A stretch of 64,000 nt of DNA from Mycolicibacterium sp. CBMA 226 (GTDB taxonomy: Bacteria > Actinomycetota > Actinomycetes > Mycobacteriales > Mycobacteriaceae): the NCBI RefSeq assembly GCF_009729075.1, contig NZ_VTGY01000012.1, forward strand, positions 1-64,000. The letters are read 5' to 3'. Below are positions 9,473 to 17,712 of the stretch, piece after piece. Position 1 is the first letter of the stretch. Each line of letters opens with the position of its first letter. A program made the position numbers and the translations under genes. The notes beneath the pieces were generated by a model. The model saw only the letters and a list, made by a program, of their open reading frames with translations. It was not told the origin of the DNA and made no database searches.

Positions 9473-9509
9473 CGAGCGACTTGTCAGACTTCCCCGGCAA
9501 GATGGGCGC

Positions 9510-10511
9510 ATGGCCGGGGATGAACCAACACTGGCGCCGGATCGACGGCGGCGGGCCGGGTCGATGGAACTGTTGCTCGTCGGCCTCACCGCCTTGGCGC
9601 TGTCGGGCTCCTGGGTCAGCGGCCTGCTGGCCGACCACGCGCGCCTCGCCGCCGCGGCCACGGTGTTCTGCGGGGTTTTCGTGCAGGCCCTGCCTTTCCT
9701 GGTACTGGGCGTCGTCGTCAGTGGGCTGGTGGCCGCGTACCTCACCCCGGAGCGGCTGGCCCGCCGGTTGCCGCGCCGGCCGGCGCTCGCGGTGGCGGTG
9801 GCGGGTGTCGGCGGTGCCGCGCTGCCCGGATGCGAATGCGGCTCGGTGCCCGTGGCGCGCCGACTGTTCAGCGGGGAGACGGCCGGGGCGGCCCTGACCT
9901 TCATGTTGTCGGCGCCTGCCATCAACCCCGTGGTGTTGGTGGCGACGGCGGTCGCGTTTCCCGGCCAGCCGCAGATGGTGGTGGCCCGCTGCGGCGCGTC
10001 ATTGCTCACCGCGGTGGTGATGGGCCTGCTGTGGCAGCGCTGGGGCCGCACCGAGTGGGTGACCCGCACGCTGCCCACGCACCACGACGAGGGTGCGTCG
10101 CGCTTCACCGTGTTCACCGAGGCGGCCCGCCACGACTTCCTGCAGTCCGCGGCCTACCTGGTGATCGGCGCCGCCGCGGCCGCGGTGCTGCGCGCGGCCG
10201 TGCCGCCGTGGGTGTTCGAGCGGGTGGCCGGCAATTTGGTGGTCGGTGTGGTGACCATGGCGCTGCTGGCCGTCGTGCTGGCGCTGTGTTCGGAGGCCGA
10301 CGCGTTCGTCGCCGCCAGCCTGACCATGGTTCCGCTGGTGCCGCGGCTGGTGTTCCTGGTGGTCGGCCCGGCGGTCGATGTCAAGCTGTTCGCGATGCAG
10401 GCCGGGGTGTTCGGCCGGCCCTTCGCGGTGCGATTCGCGCCGGTGACGCTGGTCGTCGCGGCGGTCTGTGCGACGGCCGTCGGGCTGCTGGTACTCGGGG
10501 ACGTGCGATGA
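9510..10511 (+). CDS. YcgR-like (UPF0718/DUF318) membrane permease
   Basis: Polytopic membrane protein of the COG0701 permease family, about 333 residues with eight or so hydrophobic segments. Family hallmarks are PGCECGSVPVARRL and MLSAPAINPVV in the first half and LCSEADAFVAAS in the second. In Bacillus the relative YcgR is paired with YcgQ and both are zinc-regulated; the transported substrate is not established. A later ATG at 9564 begins directly at the first membrane helix and could be the real start. It overlaps the next gene by 4 nt (ATGA), and that gene is the expected YcgQ-type partner. Confidence 0.82.
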   Translation: MAGDEPTLAPDRRRRAGSMELLLVGLTALALSGSWVSGLLADHARLAAAATVFCGVFVQALPFLVLGVVVSGLVAAYLTPERLARRLPRRPALAVAVAGVGGAALPGCECGSVPVARRLFSGETAGAALTFMLSAPAINPVVLVATAVAFPGQPQMVVARCGASLLTAVVMGLLWQRWGRTEWVTRTLPTHHDEGASRFTVFTEAARHDFLQSAAYLVIGAAAAAVLRAAVPPWVFERVAGNLVVGVVTMALLAVVLALCSEADAFVAASLTMVPLVPRLVFLVVGPAVDVKLFAMQAGVFGRPFAVRFAPVTLVVAAVCATAVGLLVLGDVR

Positions 10512-11173
10512 GCCGGGAGACGCAGAACATCCTGCTGCTGTTGATCGGGCTGAGCACGGGCCTGATCGCAGTGAAGGGCACGTACCTGAATTTCGTGAAG
10601 CCGGCGCTGTTCCCGTGGCTGCTGATCGCGGCGGTCCTGCTGGTGGCGCTCGCGGTGGTGTGCCTGGTGCGCGACCTGCGCCACGGGCCGCCGGGCGGCC
10701 ACCACCATCGCGGCCTGCTGGCCTGGCTGCTGCTCATCCCGGTATCGCTGACCGCGTTCGTCACTGTTCCGCCGATGAGCGCCGTCGGCGCCGAGACGGT
10801 CACGGCCGCGGTGGCGCCGCCCAAGCGGGCGTTTCCACCGCTACCGGCCGACGGCACGGTGTCGCTGCCCGAGGTGGTGCTGCGGGCCGCCGCCGATTCC
10901 ACGAAAAGCCTTGAGGGCCGGACCATCACCGTCACCGGATTCACCATGGGCGACGACCTGGCGCGAGTTGTCATCGTGTGTTGTGCCGCCGACGCGCAAC
11001 TGGCCCGCATCCACCTGACCGGCTCCATTGGTCAACACCCGAATGACACCTGGCTGAAGGTGCAGGGCAAGGTGATGCCCGGGTCGTCCAGCCCGTCCAC
11101 GAATTTCGTCCCGACCATGGAAGTGACCAGTGCCGACCCAATCCCCAAGCCCCGTAATACCTACGCGTACTGA
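10508..11173 (+). CDS. YcgQ-like (TIGR03943/DUF1980) partner of the permease
   Basis: 221 residues. Two or three hydrophobic helices in the first 85 residues flank a short His-rich loop (GGHHHRG), and a soluble C-terminal domain carries CCAADA and a TWLKVQGKV segment typical of the TIGR03943 family. These proteins occur next to UPF0718 permeases and are thought to form one membrane complex, in some bacteria under Zur control. The start is the ATG in the ATGA overlap with the permease. The last 44 nt overlap the start assigned to the following helicase. No Zur-like palindrome was seen upstream of the pair. Confidence 0.82.
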   Translation: MSRETQNILLLLIGLSTGLIAVKGTYLNFVKPALFPWLLIAAVLLVALAVVCLVRDLRHGPPGGHHHRGLLAWLLLIPVSLTAFVTVPPMSAVGAETVTAAVAPPKRAFPPLPADGTVSLPEVVLRAAADSTKSLEGRTITVTGFTMGDDLARVVIVCCAADAQLARIHLTGSIGQHPNDTWLKVQGKVMPGSSSPSTNFVPTMEVTSADPIPKPRNTYAY

Positions 11174-13229
11174 CGCTCAGGTCCTGCTCGAACAGCTCGC
11201 CGGCCCCGGCGCCGTCCTGCGCGACGACCAGTGGGTGGCCATCGAGGCCCTGGTGGTCCACGGTCGCCGGGCGCTGGTCGTGCAGCGCACCGGGTGGGGC
11301 AAGTCCGCGGTGTACTTCATCGCCGCCAAGCTGCTGCGGGCGGCCGGTCGCGGCCCGACCGTCATCGTGTCGCCGCTGCTGGCGCTGATGCGCAACCAGG
11401 TGGCCGCCGCCGAACGTGCGGGCGTGCGCGCCGCCACGATCAACTCGAGCAACGTCACCGAATGGGACGAGGTGCACCAGCGCGTCGCCTCCGGCGACAT
11501 CGACGTGCTGTTGGTGAGCCCGGAGCGGTTGAACAATCCCGACTTTCGTGACGCCGTGCTGCCGTCCCTGGCCGCAGATGCCGGGCTGGTCGTGGTCGAC
11601 GAGGCACACTGCGTCTCCGACTGGGGCCACGACTTCCGTCCCGACTACCGGCGCATCCGCACCCTGATCGGTGAGTTGGGTTCGGGCATACCGGTTCTCG
11701 CCACCACCGCGACCGCCAATGACCGTGTGGTGCAGGATGTCGCCGCGCAATTGGGTGTCGGAGGTGGGGATACCCTGGTGCTGCGCGGTGGGCTGGACCG
11801 GGAGTCACTGCGCCTGTCGGTGGTGCACGCCGGGGGACCCGCACAACGTGCGGCATGGCTTGCGGCGCATCTGGATTCGCTGCCCGGGTCCGGCATCGTC
11901 TATACCCTGACGGTGTCGCAGGCACATGACATCGCCGCGCTCCTGCGGGAGCAGGGCCACACCGTGGCCTCCTACACCGGCTCCACCGAGGCCGCTGAGC
12001 GGGAACAGCTGGAAGCCGATCTGCTGAACAATCGGGTCAAAGCGCTCATCGCCACCTCCGCGCTGGGTATGGGGTTCGACAAACCCGACCTCGGCTTCGT
12101 CGTGCACCTGGGCGCCCCGTCGTCGCCCATCGCGTACTACCAGCAGGTCGGCCGTGCCGGGCGCGGCACTTCCAGCGCCGAGGTGATCCTGCTACCGGGC
12201 AAGGAGGATGCCGATATCTGGCGGTACTTCGCCTCGGTTGCCTTCCCGCCGGAAGCCCTGGTGCGCAAGGTGATCGGCGAACTCGAGCCGGACCGGGCGC
12301 TGTCCACCGCAGCACTGGAACCGCTCGTCGACCTGAACCGGTCGCGGCTGGAGATGGTGCTCAAGGTGCTCGATGTCGACGGTGCGGTGCGCCGCGTCAA
12401 GGGCGGCTGGATCAGTACCGGTGAACCATGGTCATACGACGAGGAGCGCTACCGCAATCTGGACGCGGCGCGGCAGCGTGAGCAGCAGGCCATGCTGGAC
12501 TACCAATCGACGACTGAGTGCCGAATGGTGTTCCTGCGCAGCCAACTCGACGATCCCGAGCTCGACGGCCACGGCTGCGACCGGTGCGACAACTGCGCAG
12601 GTTCGCGATACACCGCTGATGTCGACGCCGAGGCGGCGTCGACGGTTCGCGAACAGCTGATGCGGCCTGGCGTGGAGATCACCGCGCGCAAACAGTGGCC
12701 GACGGGCTTGAGTTCCTTGGGGATCGGGTTGTCCGGACGCATCTCCGGCGGCCACGAGCCCGGCCGGGTCATCGGGCGCCTGACCGACCTCGGGTGGGGC
12801 GCCCGGCTACGGCAATTGCTCGACGGGCCGGACGGCGAGGTGCCTGACGCCGTGGTGCAGGCGGCCGTCGCCGTACTGAAGGCCTGGGACTGGAAAGAGC
12901 GCCCGGTTGCGGTGCTGGGTCTCGATTCGGAGCGGCATCCGCAGCTGATTGGTTCGCTGGTCACCCGGCTGGCGGAGCTGGGCCGGCTGCAGAACCTGGG
13001 CACGCTGTACTACCGCCCGCAGCGACGGCCCGTGACGGCGGCGAACTCGGCGTATCGGGTTGCGGCGCTGGTGGATTCGTGGGAGGTGCCCACGCTGGAC
13101 GTGAGCGGTCCGGTGCTGCTGGTCGACGACTATGTCGACACCGGCTGGACCATCACGATGGCGACCCAGGTGCTCAGTGCCGCGGGTGTGCCGGCGGTGC
13201 TGCCCTTCGCGATCGCGTCGGTCAGCTGA
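11130..13229 (+). CDS. RecQ-like DNA helicase with C-terminal phosphoribosyltransferase-like domain
   Basis: 699 residues. Superfamily-2 helicase core: Walker A TGWGKS at 54-59, DEAH at 157-160 followed by CVSDWGHDFRPDYRR, and motif VI QQVGRAGRG at about 337-345. The RecQ zinc cysteines follow (CRMVFLR, then GHGCDRCDNC) at about 460-490. Instead of a clear HRDC domain, the C terminus ends in VLLVDDYVDTGWT at about 662-674, a PRPP-binding signature of type I phosphoribosyltransferases. The start is a GTG inside the preceding gene (44-nt overlap); no ATG is available before the helicase core. The helicase class is certain; the role of the tail is unknown. Confidence 0.85.
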   Translation: MPTQSPSPVIPTRTDAQVLLEQLAGPGAVLRDDQWVAIEALVVHGRRALVVQRTGWGKSAVYFIAAKLLRAAGRGPTVIVSPLLALMRNQVAAAERAGVRAATINSSNVTEWDEVHQRVASGDIDVLLVSPERLNNPDFRDAVLPSLAADAGLVVVDEAHCVSDWGHDFRPDYRRIRTLIGELGSGIPVLATTATANDRVVQDVAAQLGVGGGDTLVLRGGLDRESLRLSVVHAGGPAQRAAWLAAHLDSLPGSGIVYTLTVSQAHDIAALLREQGHTVASYTGSTEAAEREQLEADLLNNRVKALIATSALGMGFDKPDLGFVVHLGAPSSPIAYYQQVGRAGRGTSSAEVILLPGKEDADIWRYFASVAFPPEALVRKVIGELEPDRALSTAALEPLVDLNRSRLEMVLKVLDVDGAVRRVKGGWISTGEPWSYDEERYRNLDAARQREQQAMLDYQSTTECRMVFLRSQLDDPELDGHGCDRCDNCAGSRYTADVDAEAASTVREQLMRPGVEITARKQWPTGLSSLGIGLSGRISGGHEPGRVIGRLTDLGWGARLRQLLDGPDGEVPDAVVQAAVAVLKAWDWKERPVAVLGLDSERHPQLIGSLVTRLAELGRLQNLGTLYYRPQRRPVTAANSAYRVAALVDSWEVPTLDVSGPVLLVDDYVDTGWTITMATQVLSAAGVPAVLPFAIASVS

Positions 13230-13241
13230 CATGTCGATCCG

Positions 13242-13892
13242 CTAGCGCCGGCGCAGCGCCAGTTGCTCGACTACTGCGTCGACGCCCTGCAACCGGATAT
13301 CGCTGCGGCGCACGATGTCCCACTGTGCGCGGGTCATGGTGAACTCCAGCATGGTGTCGAAAACACCGCGCCGCGATTGCCGCGACGAGCCGGTCTGGAC
13401 GTAGGGCAGCGACCGCGTGACGCCGAGTGACGCGGCGTTGTCGTGCCAGGCGGCAGTGCGGGCGACGTCGGCGTCGAAGCCGGCGAAGACCAGCTGCAGC
13501 GCCGCAGCGCGCATCTCCCGGCCGAGTCCGCGGCCCTGATGGCGACGGCCCAGCCAGGAGCCCGTCGACACGGTCCGCCGGGTCGGGAAGCCGTCGGCTG
13601 TCACCGAACACACGCCCACGGCGTCGTCACCGACGACGACGGCCAGCGGCACGTCCCAGTGCTCCGTCGACACCTCGGCGCGGGTCTGCCGGAAATACTG
13701 GACGGTGTTGCGCTCCAGTTCGGGGGAGACGGCGTCGGTCCACGGGACCGCGAACGGCATGGTCGCCGGATCGTGGATGCCCTCGGCGGCCAGCTGGGCG
13801 AGCTCGTCGGCCAGCTCATCGGTCACATGGCACAGCCGCAGAACCGGTGTGGTCACCTCCAGTTCCGCCAGCGGCCAGGGCGAAGGGTGCAT
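13242..13892 (-). CDS. GNAT-family N-acetyltransferase
   Basis: 216 residues, RimJ/RimL-like acetyltransferase. The acetyl-CoA loop is LGRRHQGRGLGREMRAAAL, preceded by a beta strand with VVGDDAVGVCSV. The final third (NAASLGVTRSLPYVQTG) matches the usual end of the fold. The frame remains open well upstream, but that part is Gly/Arg-rich low-complexity sequence antisense to the hemophore-like gene, so the start ATG giving MHPSPWP was chosen. Convergent with the helicase, 12 nt away. The substrate is unknown. Confidence 0.78.
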   Translation of the reverse strand: MHPSPWPLAELEVTTPVLRLCHVTDELADELAQLAAEGIHDPATMPFAVPWTDAVSPELERNTVQYFRQTRAEVSTEHWDVPLAVVVGDDAVGVCSVTADGFPTRRTVSTGSWLGRRHQGRGLGREMRAAALQLVFAGFDADVARTAAWHDNAASLGVTRSLPYVQTGSSRQSRRGVFDTMLEFTMTRAQWDIVRRSDIRLQGVDAVVEQLALRRR

Positions 13893-14057
13893 GCGCCAAT
13901 CCCAACACGGTCGAGCTAATTCACGAAAGCGAATATTTGCCGCTTCGGACCTGGCTGACCTGCAACTTTGGCCGCTTGTGTAACAGCGGTACCGCGGCGA
14001 GCGAAACACACCCTGAGGCCGGGGAAGACGGATGCGGCCAGAACAAAGGAGGATTCC

Positions 14058-14579
14058 ATGACTCGTGCCGTTACGTTCGGCCGTTCCACCCTCGGCTTCA
14101 TCGCCCTGGGCGCCGCCTGCGCCGCGCTGGCCACACCCCAGGTGCACGCCGACCCCGTCAGCCCGACGTCGCCGACCACGTCGGCCACCGCGTCGCCGAC
14201 CACCTCGGCGACGACGACCGCCACCCCCACCACCTCGGCCACGCCGACGACGTCCGCCACCACGACCACGACGACGACCGTGGCCCCGGCCGCTACCGTC
14301 GCCGACTGCAGCACCGCGACGCTCGCCAAGACCATCAGCTCGGTGACGCTGCAGCTGTCCGACTATTTCGCTGCGCACCCGGACGCCGACAGCTCGCTGC
14401 TCGACGCCACGCGCCAGCCGGCGTTCACCGCTATGAACCAGTTCGACAGCTACTTCAAAGCGCACCCGGACCAGGCCGACGCGCTCCGCGGTATCCAGGC
14501 TCCGCTGGCCGCCTTCAAGGACCGCTGCGGTCTGCAGGTCGCGCCCACCGACGCGCTGGCCGTTCTGGGCGGCGTCTAG
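14058..14579 (+). CDS. Rv0203-like heme-binding (hemophore-type) secreted protein
   Basis: 173 residues with signal peptide (cleavage after VHA), a roughly 45-residue Thr/Ser/Pro-rich linker, and a C-terminal helical domain. The domain pattern (Cys, then ISSVTLQLSDYFAAHPD, then FDSYFKAHPDQADAL, then DRCGL) closely follows M. tuberculosis Rv0203, a small heme-binding protein with two cysteines at equivalent places. Rv0203 lacks the Thr-rich linker, so this is a longer architecture. AAAGGAGG precedes the ATG. It stands alone, divergent from the GNAT gene. A heme-binding role is inferred from family. Confidence 0.72.
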   Translation: MTRAVTFGRSTLGFIALGAACAALATPQVHADPVSPTSPTTSATASPTTSATTTATPTTSATPTTSATTTTTTTVAPAATVADCSTATLAKTISSVTLQLSDYFAAHPDADSSLLDATRQPAFTAMNQFDSYFKAHPDQADALRGIQAPLAAFKDRCGLQVAPTDALAVLGGV

Positions 14580-14638
14580 TCATCGCACGCCGAACGTGGG
14601 CCAACGTGTCTATCCACCAACGGATTTTGCGCACGCGC

Positions 14639-15547
14639 TCACGTTCGCCCAGGCTGGGACCCGCCGAGTTGCGCCGTCAGCGTCGCGGCGGCGGCGACCA
14701 GCCCGCGAGCCCGCTTGGTGATCTCGGCGTCGGTCAGGGCGTGGCCGATCTGCAGTGACAGCACCATCACCTGGCGTTGGTGGTGATCGAACACCGGCGC
14801 GGCGATGACGCTGATGTCGTGCTTGGCCCGCCCGCCTGGCGCCGCGTTCGATTCACTGGGCAGGTACACACGCTCGCCGATGTCAGAGACGAGTTCGCCC
14901 AGCAGCACCCGTAATTCGTCGGGCAGGTTGCTCGACATGCCCGCCATCATGGCGTAAAGGCGCCGCCCGCCCGGCGTCAGCCGCTCAACGAGATAGCCCG
15001 ATTCGCGGCACTCGGCGATCACCCGCTCCAACCGCGCGCTGTCGGTGCGCAGGGGAATCGTCGGCTCCTTGGCCAGCCAGTCGCGCACCGCGCGCTCGTC
15101 CCACAGCACGAACATGAGGCCCACCGGCGGGGCGAACGGATAGCTCTGCCCGACCTGCACCGGCTCCGGACTACCATGTGGCGCAACGAGTTCCAGCAGT
15201 GTGATGCGATCATCGACCACCGCCGACAGGGCCGCCGTCGCGTTGAACGCCTCCGACAGCCGGCGCAGTTCCGCCCGTGCGGCGGGGCTGATCCGCATGG
15301 ACTCCTGCGCGGTGTGGCCCAGGGTGATCAGCCGCGGCCCCAGCCGGTAGGTCTTCTCGGCCGCGTCACGCACCAGATAGCCGGCGTCGGCGAGTGTGGT
15401 GACGATGCCCAGACAGGTGGGCTTGCTGAGGTCGAGCCGGCGCGCCAATTCGGACAGCCCGAATTGTTCCTGGGGGTGACTGGCCAGGAAATCCAGCACC
15501 GCGACGACGCGGGCGGTGGGCGGCGACGCGCGGCCGGTGTCAGTCAT
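14639..15547 (-). CDS. IclR-family transcriptional regulator
   Basis: 302 residues. The N-terminal winged helix (about 12-75) has LSELARRLDLSKPTCLGIVTTL as the recognition region, followed by the IclR ligand-binding domain to about residue 250 and a C-terminal helix. It is transcribed away from the DUF1214-SDR-sulfotransferase operon, and the shared 175-nt gap holds two 18-bp palindromes of the same design, so it most likely controls itself and that operon. The start ATG gives MTDTGRASPP; an earlier start in the same frame would run through the first palindrome. The ligand is unknown. Confidence 0.87.
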   Translation of the reverse strand: MTDTGRASPPTARVVAVLDFLASHPQEQFGLSELARRLDLSKPTCLGIVTTLADAGYLVRDAAEKTYRLGPRLITLGHTAQESMRISPAARAELRRLSEAFNATAALSAVVDDRITLLELVAPHGSPEPVQVGQSYPFAPPVGLMFVLWDERAVRDWLAKEPTIPLRTDSARLERVIAECRESGYLVERLTPGGRRLYAMMAGMSSNLPDELRVLLGELVSDIGERVYLPSESNAAPGGRAKHDISVIAAPVFDHHQRQVMVLSLQIGHALTDAEITKRARGLVAAAATLTAQLGGSQPGRT

Positions 15548-15566
15548 GGCAAGGAATGTACGACAT

Positions 15567-15584
15567 CGGTCCAAATATGGACCG
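15567..15584. promoter_or_regulatory. Palindrome 1, probable IclR-family operator
   Basis: CGGTCCAAATATGGACCG is an 18-bp inverted repeat with 7-bp perfect arms (CGGTCCA/TGGACCG). It lies 20 nt upstream of the regulator start, which fits autoregulation. It has the same GGNNCCA-N4-TGGNNC layout as the second site. Confidence 0.6.
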
Positions 15585-15688
15585 CCATCGGGGGCTTGTG
15601 GCGGCCGTCGCCGGGCTGCAACTCCACCCGCGCGGCATTGACGACGTCTGCAACACGTTCTACTCTTCAGTCGGAATATCTACCGAAG

Positions 15689-15706
15689 CGTTCCAATATT
15701 GGAACG
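15689..15706. promoter_or_regulatory. Palindrome 2, probable IclR-family operator
   Basis: CGTTCCAATATTGGAACG is a perfect 18-bp palindrome located 17 nt before the DUF1214 gene start. Its arms CGTTCCA/TGGAACG differ from site 1 at one base per arm. A weaker TCGG...CCGA dyad lies just upstream at 15671-15686. Confidence 0.65.
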
Positions 15707-15722
15707 GAAGGGTGCTGACCGT

Positions 15723-16850
15723 ATGTTCACGCAGTCGTTCGTCGATGCCGTCGCCGAGGCGGAGCGCCTCGTCGCCGCGGCGCCGTTCATCGAATCCGAG
15801 GCCGATCTGCTCGAAGGCCTGCAGTACCTCGCCGGCTGCATTGCGTCGTGCACGCACGTGGCCTTCGACTTCGACAAGGATCACCCGTTCCTGCACAGCG
15901 GCACCGGGCCGTTCGAGAAGATGGGCCTCGACAACCCGGACACCATGTACTTCGGTACCCGCGTGCAACCCGGCCACGAGTACGTTGTCACCGGACGGCG
16001 CGGCACCACCACCGATGTCAGCTTCCAGCTGCTCGGCGGCGAGTACACCGACGCCAACGTGCCGGACAGCGAGACGGCGTTCGACGACCGCAAGCTCGAC
16101 ATCGCCGATGACGGCACGTTCGAGTGGCGGTTCACCCCGGCCACCCCGGCGCAGCTGGTGATCCGCGAGGTCTACAACGACTGGTCGGCACAACGCGGCT
16201 CGTTCGCGATCGCCCGGACCGACACCGCCGGGACGGCGCCCGATCCGTTGACCCGTGAGCTCATCGAGAAGCGGTATGCCGTCGCCGGCAAGCAGCTGGT
16301 GCAGCGGGTCAAGACGTGGTTGCAGTTCCCGAAGTGGTTCTACGACAACCTGCCTGTCAACACGCTCACCGCGCCGCGGCTCACGCCGGGCGGGCTGGCC
16401 ACGCAGTACTCGTCCGTCGGGCACTACGACATGACGCCGGACCAGGCCATGGTCATCACGCTGCCGGTGACGGACGCGCCGTACCTGGGCTTCCAGCTGG
16501 GCAGCCTGTGGTACATCTCGCTCGACTACATCAACCACCAGACGTCGCTGAACGGCACGCAGGCGCAAGCGGATCCGGACGGCAAGATCCGGATCGTGGT
16601 GTCCGAGAACAATCCTGGCGTGACCAACTGGTGCGAGACGCTGGGCCATGCCCGGGGCTATCTGCAGTTCCGGTGGCAGCGGGTATCCCGTGAGCTGACA
16701 GCCGAAGACGGCCCCACGTGCGAGGTCGTGGGCCTCGACCAGGTGGCGTCGAAGCTGCCGTTCTACGAGAGCAACAAGATTTCCGAGGAAGATTGGCGCG
16801 CGCGGATTGCGCTGCGGCAGAGGCTTATTGGCGAGAGGATGGTGGGCTGA
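15723..16850 (+). CDS. DUF1214-containing protein (Rv3531c-like)
   Basis: 375 residues, of the length and order of Rv3531c. The C-terminal half carries the DUF1214 region (GFQLGSLWYISLDYINHQTSLNG, then PDGKIRIVVSENNPGVTNWCETLGH). No signal peptide or membrane helix is seen. DUF1214 proteins have no established reaction; some occur with steroid or lipid genes. The start ATG was chosen over a TTG 24 nt upstream that falls inside the operator. It is first in an operon with an SDR (2-nt gap) and a sulfotransferase-like gene, and the operon faces the IclR gene. Confidence 0.78.
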   Translation: MFTQSFVDAVAEAERLVAAAPFIESEADLLEGLQYLAGCIASCTHVAFDFDKDHPFLHSGTGPFEKMGLDNPDTMYFGTRVQPGHEYVVTGRRGTTTDVSFQLLGGEYTDANVPDSETAFDDRKLDIADDGTFEWRFTPATPAQLVIREVYNDWSAQRGSFAIARTDTAGTAPDPLTRELIEKRYAVAGKQLVQRVKTWLQFPKWFYDNLPVNTLTAPRLTPGGLATQYSSVGHYDMTPDQAMVITLPVTDAPYLGFQLGSLWYISLDYINHQTSLNGTQAQADPDGKIRIVVSENNPGVTNWCETLGHARGYLQFRWQRVSRELTAEDGPTCEVVGLDQVASKLPFYESNKISEEDWRARIALRQRLIGERMVG

Positions 16851-16852
16851 CC

Positions 16853-17635
16853 GTGAGTGGACTGCTCGATGGAAAGGTCGTGGTGATCAGCGGTGTCGGG
16901 CCCGGGCTCGGGACGACGCTGGCGCGCCGATGTGCGGAGAACGGCGCCGATCTGGTGCTGGTCGCGCGCACGGTGGAGCGGCTGGAGCTCGTCGCCAAGG
17001 AGGTGACGGCGCTGGGCCGCCGCGCCCTGGTGGTGGGCGCCGATATCACCGACGACGAGCAGGTCGCGGGCGTGGTGGCCCGCACCACGGCAGAGTTCGG
17101 CAAGGCCGACGTGTTGATCAACAACGCGTTCCGGGTGCCGTCCATGAAGCCGTTCGCCAACACCACCTTTGAGCACATGCGTGACGCGATCGAGCTGACG
17201 GTGTTCGGTGCGCTGCGGATGACGCAGGGCTTCACGCCGGCGCTGGAAGTCGCCAAAGGCTCTGTGGTGAACGTGAATTCGATGGTCGTGCGGCATTCGC
17301 AGGCCAAGTACGGCGCCTACAAGATGGCGAAGTCAGCGCTGCTGGCCATGTCCCAGACGCTCTCGACCGAACTGGGCGAGAAGGGTATCCGGGTCAACTC
17401 CGTGCTGCCCGGCTACATCTGGGGTGAGACCTTGGAGAGCTACTTCAGCCACCAGGCACAGAAGTACGGCACCACCGTCGAGCAGATTTACGCGGCCTCG
17501 GCGGCCGGTTCCGATCTCAAGCGGCTGCCGACCGAGAACGAGGTGGCATCGGCCATCCTGTTCATGGCGAGCGACCTGTCCAGCGGTATCACCGGCCAGG
17601 CGCTCGACGTCAACTGCGGGGAGTACAAGGCATGA
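16853..17635 (+). CDS. Short-chain dehydrogenase/reductase (Rv3530c-like)
   Basis: 260 residues starting with GTG two nt after the DUF1214 stop. Classical SDR features: SGVGPGLG at the cofactor loop, ARTVERL, INNAFRVP in place of NNAG, catalytic Ser in NSMVV and Tyr/Lys in KYGAYKMAK. The C terminus ends with SGITGQALDVNCGEY, the usual SDR end. Length and place match Rv3530c in the sterol-catabolism region of M. tuberculosis. The reaction is not known; association with a DUF1214 protein and a sulfotransferase homologue is conserved. Confidence 0.82.
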   Translation: MSGLLDGKVVVISGVGPGLGTTLARRCAENGADLVLVARTVERLELVAKEVTALGRRALVVGADITDDEQVAGVVARTTAEFGKADVLINNAFRVPSMKPFANTTFEHMRDAIELTVFGALRMTQGFTPALEVAKGSVVNVNSMVVRHSQAKYGAYKMAKSALLAMSQTLSTELGEKGIRVNSVLPGYIWGETLESYFSHQAQKYGTTVEQIYAASAAGSDLKRLPTENEVASAILFMASDLSSGITGQALDVNCGEYKA

Positions 17636-17712
17636 GTCCGCGAAGGCGACGACGAGTGAGGATCGCAGCGAGGGACGAGCGAGGACCGGAGCGAGGAGGA
17701 GTCGAGCAATGA
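17632..17712 (+). other. 26-codon Arg-rich micro-ORF bridging SDR and sulfotransferase genes
   Basis: An ATG overlapping the SDR stop (ATGA) opens a frame that runs without interruption to a TGA overlapping the sulfotransferase ATG (ATGA again). The peptide starts MSPRRRRRVRIAARD and is a quarter or more Arg. The DNA is a GAGCGAGG-type purine-rich low-complexity stretch. It may only serve to carry ribosomes across the gap; coding for a functional peptide is not shown. Confidence 0.4.

Noticed and set aside
13893..14465. N-terminal extension of the GNAT frame
   Set aside because: It would be Gly/Arg-rich low complexity antisense to the Thr-rich linker of the hemophore-like gene; the ATG at 13892 gives a normal GNAT.
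14588..14646. Possible terminator between the hemophore-like gene and the IclR gene
   Set aside because: Only CGAACGTG/CACGTTCG pairs over a long loop; much weaker than the other hairpins in the window.
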